A DNA stretch of 25,555 nucleotides from DASQWP01 sp050697555 (lineage in GTDB: Bacteria; Actinomycetota; Thermoleophilia; Gaiellales; Gaiellaceae). The translations under genes and the position numbers were made by a program. The stretch spans positions 1 to 25,555 of the forward strand of contig JBOHAD010000031.1 in assembly GCA_050697555.1 (NCBI GenBank), written 5' to 3'. Under the pieces are notes generated by a model. That model searched no databases. It saw only the letters and a list, made by a program, of their open reading frames with translations, and was not told the origin of the DNA. Of the stretch, positions 1 through 7,594 are shown piece by piece (position 1 is the first letter of the stretch; every line of letters begins with the position of its first letter).

Positions 1-1761
1 CTCGAAGGAGCGCAGGATCTCTCCGACAGCGTCCTCTTCGATCGGGCCGGCAGGGACCGGCGTCTCGACTTCGTGCACCTGTCCGCGATAGCGGAGCCGC
101 ACGTAGCGGTTTACATACGTGCGCTCGTCCGCGATCCCGTTCTCCCTGAGCTGCGCGAGCGCCCGGGCGCTGAGGCCCTCGAATATGGACTGAAGGCGCC
201 CGGGGTCGAAGGGGGCGAACATCGGGTCGGAGTACTCTTCGACGACCATCGCGTCCGAGCCCGCAATTCCAAAGGCCGAGAACTCGGACGCCAGCAGCGG
301 GACGACGATGTTTCCGCACCCGGCCGCGGGTCCGAACGCGGCGGCGTGCGCCGGGCCGGCGCCGCCGAAGGCGAGCAGGACGAAGTCCCGCGGGTCGAAT
401 CCCCTCTCGACGGTGACCTTGCGCACCAGGTCGGCCATGTGGGCGTCGGCGATATCCACTATGCCCATTGCCGCCTCCTCGACCCCGAGATCCAGCGCTC
501 CGCCGACGCGAGCGATCGCCTCGCCCGCAAGCGCTGCGTTCAGCGGATGCCTGCCGCCCAGGAAGTACTGGGGGTTGATGCGCCCGAGGACGACGTTCGC
601 GTCGGTCACGGTCGGCTCCCTGCCACCGAGCCCGTAGCAGGCAGGTCCTGGGTCGGCGCCCGCGCTCTGCGGGCCGACCCTCAGCACACCCGTCTCGGGC
701 TCGATCCACGCGATGCTCCCCCCGCCGGCCCCGATCGTGGCGATGTCGATGATCGGGACGACGAGCTCGTACTGCTCGAAGACAGAGGCATCGGAGTACT
801 GGGGCTCTCCGTCGACCACGAGCCCGACGTCGAAGCTCGTGCCCCCGACGTCCGTCGTGATCAGGTTCTGCTCGCCGATCAAGCCCCCGAGGACCTTGGC
901 GCCGATCACGCCGCCGGCGGGTCCCGAGGTTAGGAGGCTGACGGGCCGGGTCTTCGCCGAGGCGAGGGATCGAACGCCGCCGGACGACTGCATGACGACA
1001 GGCATCGAGTCGAACCTGCTCTCCCGGAGGCGGCGCTCGAGCGCGTCGAGGTACCCGGCCGTCGTACGGACGAGGTATGAGTTCACCGCCGTCGTGGCTG
1101 TGCGCTCGTACTCCTTGATGACGGGCGCGATCTCGTGGGAGACCGAGAACACGAGATCCGGGTACTCTCGCGCGACGAGCTCGCCGACGGCGCGCTCGTG
1201 CGTAGGATTGACGAACGCCCAGAGGAAGCTGACGGCGACAGCGTCGGCACCCTCCGCAACGAGCATGTCGAGGGCTCGGCGAGCCGAGTCGAGGTTGAGC
1301 GGCGAGATCAGCTCGCCCCGAGCGTCGATCCGCTCCTGTACGCCGTGGATGAGCTTCCGGGGGACGATCGGCGTCGCCTTGTCCAGGTTCGCCACGTCCT
1401 GGAGCTCCGCCTCGTTGAGGCCGGCGACCTTCTGATACGTGCGGCCGATGATGATCGCGTCCTCGTGCCCACGCGTCGTCAGCAGCCCCGTCCGGCTGCC
1501 GGAGCGGGTCAGGAGCGCGTTCGTCGCGACGGTTGTCCCGTGCGCGAACAACATCGCGCGCTCGAATAGCTCCTCGACCGTGAGCGCCAGCACGTCTGCG
1601 ACGCGCTCGACAGCGGCGAGCACGCCGACGGACGGGTCGGCGGGCGTGGAGGCCGCCTTCCCTCGGGCGAGCATGCCGTCGCTCGCGACCGCGACGCAGT
1701 CGGTGAACGTGCCGCCGGCGTCCACCGCGACGACGTACGTCGTGTCTGCGACCGAGCTCAT
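1..1761 (-). CDS. Hydantoinase/oxoprolinase A subunit (HyuA-like), cut by window edge
   Basis: Reading the minus strand from the ATG at 1761 gives 587 uninterrupted codons to the window edge, so only the C-terminal part is missing (family about 690 residues). The N-terminus carries the actin/ASKHA-like nucleotide-binding signature DAGGTFTD, followed by GTTVATNALL and, mid-protein, DVGGTSFDVG. These are hallmarks of the HyuA/oxoprolinase/acetone carboxylase beta family, which uses ATP to activate a lactam or ketone substrate together with HyuB. The start overlaps the HyuB stop as ATGA, so the pair is translationally coupled. N-methylhydantoinase, 5-oxoprolinase and acetophenone/acetone carboxylase subunits all share this fold. 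The zinc domain on the partner HyuB leans slightly towards the carboxylase branch, but the substrate is unknown. Family call firm, exact reaction open. Confidence 0.92.
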   Translation of the reverse strand, partial: MSSVADTTYVVAVDAGGTFTDCVAVASDGMLARGKAASTPADPSVGVLAAVERVADVLALTVEELFERAMLFAHGTTVATNALLTRSGSRTGLLTTRGHEDAIIIGRTYQKVAGLNEAELQDVANLDKATPIVPRKLIHGVQERIDARGELISPLNLDSARRALDMLVAEGADAVAVSFLWAFVNPTHERAVGELVAREYPDLVFSVSHEIAPVIKEYERTATTAVNSYLVRTTAGYLDALERRLRESRFDSMPVVMQSSGGVRSLASAKTRPVSLLTSGPAGGVIGAKVLGGLIGEQNLITTDVGGTSFDVGLVVDGEPQYSDASVFEQYELVVPIIDIATIGAGGGSIAWIEPETGVLRVGPQSAGADPGPACYGLGGREPTVTDANVVLGRINPQYFLGGRHPLNAALAGEAIARVGGALDLGVEEAAMGIVDIADAHMADLVRKVTVERGFDPRDFVLLAFGGAGPAHAAAFGPAAGCGNIVVPLLASEFSAFGIAGSDAMVVEEYSDPMFAPFDPGRLQSIFEGLSARALAQLRENGIADERTYVNRYVRLRYRGQVHEVETPVPAGPIEEDAVGEILRSFE

Positions 1762-3968
1762 CGTGCGGCCCCCACTGCAGGGGCGAGGTCGAGCTCCCAG
1801 ACGACGGGCTCTTCTGTCTCGACCACGTCTGTGGCGAGGAGGGAACCGCAGGCGGGGCAGTAGTACTCGCGGAACTCGAAGCGGTCCCGACCGATGCCGA
1901 ACGGGTCGGCCTGCGGCCCGATGTCGCGGAGCGGTCTCCGCCGCTCCGGGACCCATCCCTTGAAGTTCTCCTCGACGGGGGCGAGGCCGCGCCCGCAGGA
2001 GCAAGCAAGAACGTGACCGTCCTCTCCCTCGACGAGAAGGAGCCTGTCGCCGACACGGAGCAGCGGCTCCGCTCCTGAGGCGACCGCCGGCCCTGGACGC
2101 CCCTCGCTCGCAGCTGCGAGGCGGTCGCGCCGGATTTCTTCGCGTGCCCGCGCCGTCGCGCCGACGTCGACCTTTCCGTCCTCGACCACGACTCCATAGA
2201 TCCTTTCCGCGGAGCCGGAGGAGACGATCTCGGCTTCTACGTCCCGCCTGACGAGCTCCGGGTCCCGATCGAGGGGATCGCCGAAGCCCCCGGCGCCCAT
2301 GGGCGAGCAGAAATACGCGTCCCTTTTGTGCAGGCTCGTCCGCGCGATGCCGTGGAAGACCTCGAGCTCGCCGGAGACCTCCTCCGGCGATGTCGGGATC
2401 GTCCCGCTCTCGAGGAGGTCGCGAGCGTTCGAGCCCCGCTTGATGGAGAGTTGATTCGTGCCTGCCGGGAAGCCGCCGCAGCTGCCCGGCGAGAGCGGCA
2501 TCGCAACGCCCACGCAGTGCATCACGAATGTCGGAATCTCCTCGACGCCGTTCACGACGTACGCCTTCGAGATGCTCGTCCCGCCCCGGAACGTCCCGGC
2601 CCCGCCGCCGTCGCACTGTTGGCGGCGATAGAGATAGAGGATGGGGTACTCGAACTCGTAGGTCTCGACGTTGGGGATGGCCATGCCCATGGAGCCGAGG
2701 TAACCGCCCGTGTCGATGCCGTCGCGGAACGTCCGGGCGCCGCCTGCGCCCGCCATGCTGTCGATGACCGTCGTCCCGAAGTCGCGCCCGCGCCAGTCGC
2801 GGCCGTGGACCTCCTCGGCGATCATCGCCCCCTGCCAGCTCGCCATTGCCTTGTGCCGCCAGCGGTCGCTGCAGGCGAGCATCCGGCCGATCAGGAGCCC
2901 GACGGTCTTGCCGACCGCCCAGCAGACGCTCGTGGTCGACTTGGAGACACCCCCGGGCCAGTCGCACGCGACGACGCTCCCCGGCTCAGGGACGACCGTC
3001 ACCGCGCGACCGACCGCCGACGGGCTCCACGGGATGTCCCAGCAGAGGGAGATGCAGACGTACCCGAGGAGCACGGCGACGAGGGAGGGTTCGGTGCAGT
3101 TGATGATCGCCGGTGCCTGCTTGGCGGTGCCGCGGAAGTCGAACGTGAGGGCGTCGCCTTCCTTCGTCATCGCGACCCGGATCGGATAGACGTCTCCGTC
3201 GAAGTCGAGGTACGTCACGTGGCGCCAGATGCCGTCCGGAAGCGCCGCCAGTCGGGCCCGGAAGCGCGCCTCGGTCGTCGTCAGCACGTCGTCCATCAGT
3301 TGCTGAGTCGTCTCGTTTCCGTACTGGTCGGCAAGCTGGCCAAGTCGCTGGGCCGCGACGTTGCACGCCGCCCACTTCGCGCGCAGGTCGAGCGCCAGCA
3401 GCTCCGGGGTCCGCGAGCGGAGCAAGTAGTTGCGCTCGAGGTCGCGACGAAGTGTTCCGCCTTCGATGATCTTGATCGGCGGAATGAGGGGCGCCTCGCC
3501 GAAGATGCTCTGGGCCCCGACCTGGACGTTGCCGGGCACCGGCCCGCCGACGTCGACCTGGTGGACTTCGGCACCTACCCAGCCGAGGAGCTCCCCCTCG
3601 TGGAAGAACGGCATCACAAGGGCGACGTCGTTCTGGTGCTGGACCCCGACGTACGCGTCGTTGCAGAGGAAGCCGTCCCCTGGTGCGATCCCCGGGTTCT
3701 CCTCGTACTCACGGAGGATGTCCTGGACGACGCACTGCATCGTCGTGGCCTTCGCTAGCGAGTAGCGGGCGACGGCTACGACGTCACCTCGCGCGTCCAT
3801 GATCGACGTGTTGAGATCGTTCGCCTCCGTGGCGACCGTCGACCCGGAAACGAGCTTCATCGTCGTCGCGGCCTCCTCGTTGATCGCCCAAAGCCGGTGG
3901 CGCAGGATCTCGAACGTGATCGGATCGAGCTTCGGTGATTTCGTGGCGGGCGCGCTCTCGACGGCCAA
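1758..3968 (-). CDS. Hydantoinase B/oxoprolinase subunit with C-terminal zinc domain (HyuB-like)
   Basis: This 736-residue protein opens with the HyuB-type stretch DPITFEILRHRLWAINEEAA and continues as the catalytic B subunit for about 570 residues, including NDAYVGVQHQNDVALVMPFF. HyuB works with HyuA in ATP-dependent hydrolysis or carboxylation of cyclic amides or ketones in the cytoplasm. It is longer than many HyuB proteins because of a C-terminal extension with a CxC pair (C656, C658) and a CPAC pair (C704, C707), a four-cysteine zinc-ribbon-like module. This resembles the separate small gamma-type subunit of acetone/acetophenone carboxylases, here fused. The start is TTG, chosen because an AGGAGA site lies 5 bases upstream and the next gene upstream ends just before it. 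It follows the MR/MLE gene by 12 bases and overlaps HyuA by 4. Confidence 0.92.
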   Translation of the reverse strand: MAVESAPATKSPKLDPITFEILRHRLWAINEEAATTMKLVSGSTVATEANDLNTSIMDARGDVVAVARYSLAKATTMQCVVQDILREYEENPGIAPGDGFLCNDAYVGVQHQNDVALVMPFFHEGELLGWVGAEVHQVDVGGPVPGNVQVGAQSIFGEAPLIPPIKIIEGGTLRRDLERNYLLRSRTPELLALDLRAKWAACNVAAQRLGQLADQYGNETTQQLMDDVLTTTEARFRARLAALPDGIWRHVTYLDFDGDVYPIRVAMTKEGDALTFDFRGTAKQAPAIINCTEPSLVAVLLGYVCISLCWDIPWSPSAVGRAVTVVPEPGSVVACDWPGGVSKSTTSVCWAVGKTVGLLIGRMLACSDRWRHKAMASWQGAMIAEEVHGRDWRGRDFGTTVIDSMAGAGGARTFRDGIDTGGYLGSMGMAIPNVETYEFEYPILYLYRRQQCDGGGAGTFRGGTSISKAYVVNGVEEIPTFVMHCVGVAMPLSPGSCGGFPAGTNQLSIKRGSNARDLLESGTIPTSPEEVSGELEVFHGIARTSLHKRDAYFCSPMGAGGFGDPLDRDPELVRRDVEAEIVSSGSAERIYGVVVEDGKVDVGATARAREEIRRDRLAAASEGRPGPAVASGAEPLLRVGDRLLLVEGEDGHVLACSCGRGLAPVEENFKGWVPERRRPLRDIGPQADPFGIGRDRFEFREYYCPACGSLLATDVVETEEPVVWELDLAPAVGAAR

Positions 3969-3973
3969 GGCGT

Positions 3974-3979
3974 TCTCCT
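3974..3979 (-). promoter_or_regulatory. Ribosome binding site for the TTG-started hyuB-like gene
   Basis: The minus strand reads AGGAGA here, 5 bases before a TTG codon at 3968 and only just after the stop of the upstream MR/MLE gene. No ATG or GTG is better placed, so this site decides the start. The stop-RBS-start arrangement implies translational coupling. Confidence 0.7.
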
Positions 3980-3980
3980 G

Positions 3981-5135
3981 TCAGGTCGCGTAGTGGTCGA
4001 GCTTCTCCGTGTCCACCTCGACGCCGAGACCCGGACGGTCCGGGACGAGGACGCGTCCGTCCTCGAAGGGGGACCGCTCCGCCACGATGTCGTCGACGTA
4101 GTACACGCCCGCGACGGTGCCGTCTGCGGTGCCCTTCGGAGTCGTCACGGGACAGACGCTCGGGAGGCTGGCGATCGGCAAGGCGGCTCCGAGGTGGAGG
4201 TTTGCGGCGTTGCCGATGCCGAGCTCGATCGACCCCCCGATGTCGCAGTAGAAGCCCAGAGTCGCAGCGATCTCCGCCTGCTGACGGGCGCGGTAGAGGC
4301 CGCCCGGCTTCGTCACGTAGCAGGAGAAGCACGCCGCCGCCCGCGCGGCGGCGAGCTCGACCATGTCGTGGGCCGTCCACGCGGACTCGTCCGCCATCAC
4401 GGGCACGCCGACCGCCGCGGCTACGGCAGCGAGGCCGGGCGTGCCGACGACAGGCTGCTCGCAAAGGAAGATCCCTGCCTCCTCCTGGGCCCGCGTCACG
4501 CGGATCGCTTCCTCGACCGTCGCGTATCCCTCGTTCGCGTCGACGCGGATCTTGACGGCCTCGCCGACCCTCTCGCGGAGGCGGTGCACGAGGCGCACGT
4601 CGCGGGCCGGATCGATGCCGGTCTTCACCTTGATGGTCCGTGCTCCCTCGGAAACCGCCTGCTCGGCCTCCGCCAGCGCCTGGTCGTCTTCCATGATTCC
4701 GAGCGAGTGCGCGACCTCGATGCCGTCGCGTATCGCTCCGCCGAGGAGCGTGGAGACGGGGACGCCGAGCGCGCGCCCGGCGGCGTCGTAGATGGCGATG
4801 TCGAGCGCAGCCTTCGCATAGGGATGGCCCTTCACGGCAGTGCCCATCGCCTCGTGGACGACGCCTGGCTGCCGAGGATCGAGGCCCTGGATTGCCGGGA
4901 AGAGGAAGTCGCCGATGATGTGGCTGACCGTGCCGGGCGTTTCGCCGTAGTAGCGGCCGAACGGCCCTCCCCACGTGACGCCGGGAGGAGACTCGCCCCA
5001 ACCGGAGATGCCCTCGTCCGTGTCGAGGCGGACGATGACGTGATGCCCGATCGGCTCGGTCATCTTGCTCGCCCACAGGTGGTCGCGGCGCGACGGCACC
5101 GCGACACGGAAGATCTCGTAACCGCTGATCCTCAT
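3981..5135 (-). CDS. Enolase-superfamily enzyme (mandelate racemase/muconate lactonizing type)
   Basis: A 384-residue protein of normal family length: N-terminal capping domain (about 1-125), then the TIM barrel. Catalytic and metal positions are in place: KVK at 169-171 (general bases), D199 in VDAN, E226 in CEQP and D249 in ADES as Mg2+ ligands, and K276 in TKPGG. A KxK on one face and a lysine on the other is the MLE/dipeptide-epimerase/N-acylamino-acid-racemase arrangement, rather than the Lys/His-Asp dyad of mandelate racemase. Likely chemistry is proton abstraction next to a carboxylate: racemisation, cycloisomerisation or elimination. It lies 4 bases after the M24 gene and 12 before HyuB, so it plausibly epimerises or lactonises the substrate or product of the hydantoinase-like step. 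Specificity cannot be read. Confidence 0.9.
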   Translation of the reverse strand: MRISGYEIFRVAVPSRRDHLWASKMTEPIGHHVIVRLDTDEGISGWGESPPGVTWGGPFGRYYGETPGTVSHIIGDFLFPAIQGLDPRQPGVVHEAMGTAVKGHPYAKAALDIAIYDAAGRALGVPVSTLLGGAIRDGIEVAHSLGIMEDDQALAEAEQAVSEGARTIKVKTGIDPARDVRLVHRLRERVGEAVKIRVDANEGYATVEEAIRVTRAQEEAGIFLCEQPVVGTPGLAAVAAAVGVPVMADESAWTAHDMVELAAARAAACFSCYVTKPGGLYRARQQAEIAATLGFYCDIGGSIELGIGNAANLHLGAALPIASLPSVCPVTTPKGTADGTVAGVYYVDDIVAERSPFEDGRVLVPDRPGLGVEVDTEKLDHYAT

Positions 5136-5139
5136 CCCG

Positions 5140-6273
5140 CTAGCGCATCCGGAGGAAGTCGCTGCCGGCCTCGGTCAGGAGCTCGCAGCCGTCCTTGGTG
5201 ACGAGCACCTCGTCCTCGATCTGGATGCCGAAGCGACCGTCGAGAGCCGTCAGCGGCTCGATGCAGAGGACCATGCCGGCCTCGAGCGGAAGGGAGTGCA
5301 CGGCATCCACGAAGGGCTCCTCGTGCAGGCTCACCCCGAGGCCGTGGCCCACGAAATGATACGGCGGCAGCCCCGCCGCGCTCATTGCCTCGTGATACAG
5401 AACGTAGAGGTCAGAGCTCAGAACGCCGGGAGCGATCGCCTCGAGCAACCGACGATGGACGTCGTAGAGGAGCCGAAAGATCCGCTTCTGCTCCTCATCC
5501 GCCTCACCGACCGCATGCGTACGAGCTACGTCCGAGTAATAGCAGTCGCTCGTGCCGATGATGTCCACGCGGACGAGATCGCCGGTCTCGACACGGCGCT
5601 GCGTCGGGGGCGCGTTCAGGACCGCCGACCGCTCGCCCGAGCCGACCACGAGCATGGTCAGCCCATCACCGCCCTCCTCGGCATAGCGCTCTGCGATGAA
5701 GGTTCCGATCTCCTGCTCCGTAGCCCCTGCCCCGAACGACTCGGCGACCTGGTGCTGAATAGCGGCTGCGGCCATTCCGATCCGACGGATCACGTCGATC
5801 TCGGCGGCGGTCTTCACCATCCGCAGCCGCGAGAGATCGGCGTCGACGGGAACGAGCTGCCCACCGCCATCGAGGGCGCCAACCAGTGTCGCGTGGTCGC
5901 TGACGGGCACGAAGCTCGCCTCGACGCCGACGCGCGAGCTGCCGAGCCCCTGCTCGCGGAGCTCGCGGGCGATGACCTCCATGGGGTCCTCCACGAATTC
6001 CTCGTAGAGCGTGACCTCGTCGAGTCGCGAGCGAGCTCGGACGACCGGAGCCTCGAGCATCACAGCGACGAAGGTCGTTGCGCCCTTTCGAGGCACGATG
6101 CAGGCTGCGTGCCGGGAGCGGACGATTCGCTGCGACGGGGGTGTCACCCCGGCGATGTACGCGACATTCTCGGGCGACATCGTCACGACTGCGTCCAGGT
6201 CTCTCTCCTCCATGACGTCGCGTACACGGTCAAGCTGCAGGTCTTTCGCTTCTGCCACAGAGGTCTCTTTCAC
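5140..6273 (-). CDS. M24 family metallopeptidase / Xaa-Pro dipeptidase-like hydrolase
   Basis: A 377-residue protein with a creatinase-like N-terminal domain (about 15-150) and a pita-bread M24 domain (about 155-372). The five metal ligands are present: D237 (VDIIG), D248 (SDVAR), H310 (GHGLG), E339 (IEP) and E353 (IED), with the accessory H317 in SLHE. Keeping all ligands argues for a dinuclear-metal hydrolase cleaving an X-Pro-like or other amide bond, and against true creatinase, which works without metal. In this operon it could hydrolyse an N-acyl or N-carbamoyl intermediate rather than ordinary peptides; that is inference from context. GTG start at 6273, overlapping the preceding stop as GTGA. 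It is a full-length gene with no visible lesions. Confidence 0.9.
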   Translation of the reverse strand: MKETSVAEAKDLQLDRVRDVMEERDLDAVVTMSPENVAYIAGVTPPSQRIVRSRHAACIVPRKGATTFVAVMLEAPVVRARSRLDEVTLYEEFVEDPMEVIARELREQGLGSSRVGVEASFVPVSDHATLVGALDGGGQLVPVDADLSRLRMVKTAAEIDVIRRIGMAAAAIQHQVAESFGAGATEQEIGTFIAERYAEEGGDGLTMLVVGSGERSAVLNAPPTQRRVETGDLVRVDIIGTSDCYYSDVARTHAVGEADEEQKRIFRLLYDVHRRLLEAIAPGVLSSDLYVLYHEAMSAAGLPPYHFVGHGLGVSLHEEPFVDAVHSLPLEAGMVLCIEPLTALDGRFGIQIEDEVLVTKDGCELLTEAGSDFLRMR

Positions 6274-6839
6274 GAGATCCCCTCCCTCCGTTCGACGAGC
6301 TCGATCTCAAGCCCATCGGGATCACGGACGTAGAGGGATCTCCCATACGCGGTCTCCATTGGACCGCGGACGACCTCCGCGCCCACGGCGCCGATCTGGG
6401 CCTGAAGGGGAGCGAGGGCAGCGACCTCGAACGCCAGATGGTCCGTTGAGGAGTCGCCGTCGCCGGCCTCGATGAGGCCGAGGCCGCCCGCCAACATTAC
6501 GAGCGGGTTACCGTCGCGGAATGCTCCGCGCTCGCGGATGCCGAACCCGAGAAGATCGCAGTAGAAGCGCTCCGAGCGTTCGAGGTCGGCTACTCGGAGC
6601 GCGCCGTGCAAGATGCGAGGGCGCGCGCTCGGGGCGTCGGTTGAGACGGAATCGGTCCGGTCAGGGCCGATCACGCCGGCCAAGCCCCAGTTTTCGGGCT
6701 CGACCTCTTGCAGGATGACGTGGAGTGCATCGGAGCGTGCGCCGGCGTGCTCGACCATCGCCCGCGTAATTTCCGAAACGAGGGCACGCTTCTGTTCGAG
6801 CGTCCTTCCGCTCCAGAGCTGCACCGTGACGACAGGCAC
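6270..6839 (-). CDS. Fusion of 4-oxalocrotonate tautomerase-like and VOC/glyoxalase domains
   Basis: This 189-residue protein joins two small-enzyme domains. Residues 2-62 match the 4-oxalocrotonate tautomerase fold without gaps. Counting from the processed N-terminus, Pro1 (catalytic base) and Arg11 are kept, but Arg39 is His and Phe50 is Trp. After a linker of about 12 residues, a vicinal-oxygen-chelate domain (about 75-186) follows, with likely metal ligands H78 (ILHGAL), H134 (TDHLAF) and E180 (LEIELVE). The tautomerase part would move double bonds or dehalogenate/hydrate unsaturated acids; VOC domains do metal-assisted ring cleavage, isomerisation or lyase chemistry. The GTG start shares a base with the regulator stop (TAGTG) and the end overlaps the M24 gene, so it belongs to the operon. 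Domain identity is clear, the joint reaction is not. Confidence 0.85.
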   Translation of the reverse strand: MPVVTVQLWSGRTLEQKRALVSEITRAMVEHAGARSDALHVILQEVEPENWGLAGVIGPDRTDSVSTDAPSARPRILHGALRVADLERSERFYCDLLGFGIRERGAFRDGNPLVMLAGGLGLIEAGDGDSSTDHLAFEVAALAPLQAQIGAVGAEVVRGPMETAYGRSLYVRDPDGLEIELVERREGIS

Positions 6840-7594
6840 TAGCGTGGCCCCCCGTCCAGCCCGTCAGGCGAGATGGTCGCCACCAGGCTTATCACTTTGT
6901 CCATGTGCGCCCTCATCGCAGCGGCCGCGGCCTCCGAGTCGTGAGCGGCGATCGCATCGAAGATCACGCGATGGTCTTCGGCGGACCACCGCGGTCGCTC
7001 AGGGAAGACGAACATTGCTCGGCGCGAGTCCAGCAACACGGTCGCGAGCTCGTCGACGAGCTTGGGAAGCAGGCGCCCGTGGCCCGCGAAGGCCACGGCG
7101 TGGTGAAATTCCAGGTCGAGCTCGGTGAGTCGGTCGCTACTCGGGCCCGGCGATAGGGCCTCCGCTTCGAAAGCAGCGCAGTTCTTCTCGAGTCGATCGA
7201 TGTCGTTCGGCTTCGCTCGCTGACCCGCTTCGCGCGCCGAGAGCTCCTCGAGCGCCTGGCGGATGGCGAGCAATTCGAGCAGCTCGCCCCTGTGACGCAG
7301 GAGCCATCCCTGCCAGCGCCCAGCAATGGCATCGCTCGGGCTGGCGGACACGAACGCGCCCCGTCCAGGTCGCACATCGATCCAGCCCGTAGCCGCGAGG
7401 AGGCGGAACGCCTCGCGCACGATGACACGGCTTACGCTGAACTGCTCGGCAAGCTCGCGCTCCGACGGCAGGCGCTGGCCTGCGACGAGACGCTTGTCCC
7501 GCACTGCGTCGATGATCTGGCGGTAAACCCGCTCGGAGAGGTTCTCCGAACGGATGCCGTGGAAGACCACCTCGGAGGTGGGCGAGTCAGTCAT
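6839..7594 (-). CDS. GntR family transcriptional regulator, FadR/FCD subfamily
   Basis: A 251-residue regulator. Residues 15-83 form the GntR winged helix-turn-helix, with the typical LPSERELAEQFSVSRVIVRE and a GRGAFV wing. Residues about 100-235 are an all-helical FCD effector domain with the expected metal-site residues D160, H164, H208 and H230, so it probably senses a small carboxylate or substrate analogue. FCD regulators usually repress the catabolic operon they belong to and are released by the substrate or a product. It sits inside the operon between the amidohydrolase (8-base overlap at its start) and the tautomerase-VOC gene, so autoregulation is likely. I found no convincing palindromic operator near any gene start in the cluster. 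Confidence 0.92.
   Translation of the reverse strand: MTDSPTSEVVFHGIRSENLSERVYRQIIDAVRDKRLVAGQRLPSERELAEQFSVSRVIVREAFRLLAATGWIDVRPGRGAFVSASPSDAIAGRWQGWLLRHRGELLELLAIRQALEELSAREAGQRAKPNDIDRLEKNCAAFEAEALSPGPSSDRLTELDLEFHHAVAFAGHGRLLPKLVDELATVLLDSRRAMFVFPERPRWSAEDHRVIFDAIAAHDSEAAAAAMRAHMDKVISLVATISPDGLDGGPR

Noticed and set aside
2328..3758. A 476-codon plus-strand open frame opposite hyuB.
   Set aside because: Composition typical of an antisense shadow; the minus strand encodes a clear HyuB.
5140..6273. M24 gene as creatinase, making a creatine/creatinine pathway with HyuAB.
   Set aside because: All five dinuclear metal ligands are present, whereas creatinase is metal-independent; no sarcosine oxidase or creatininase is visible.
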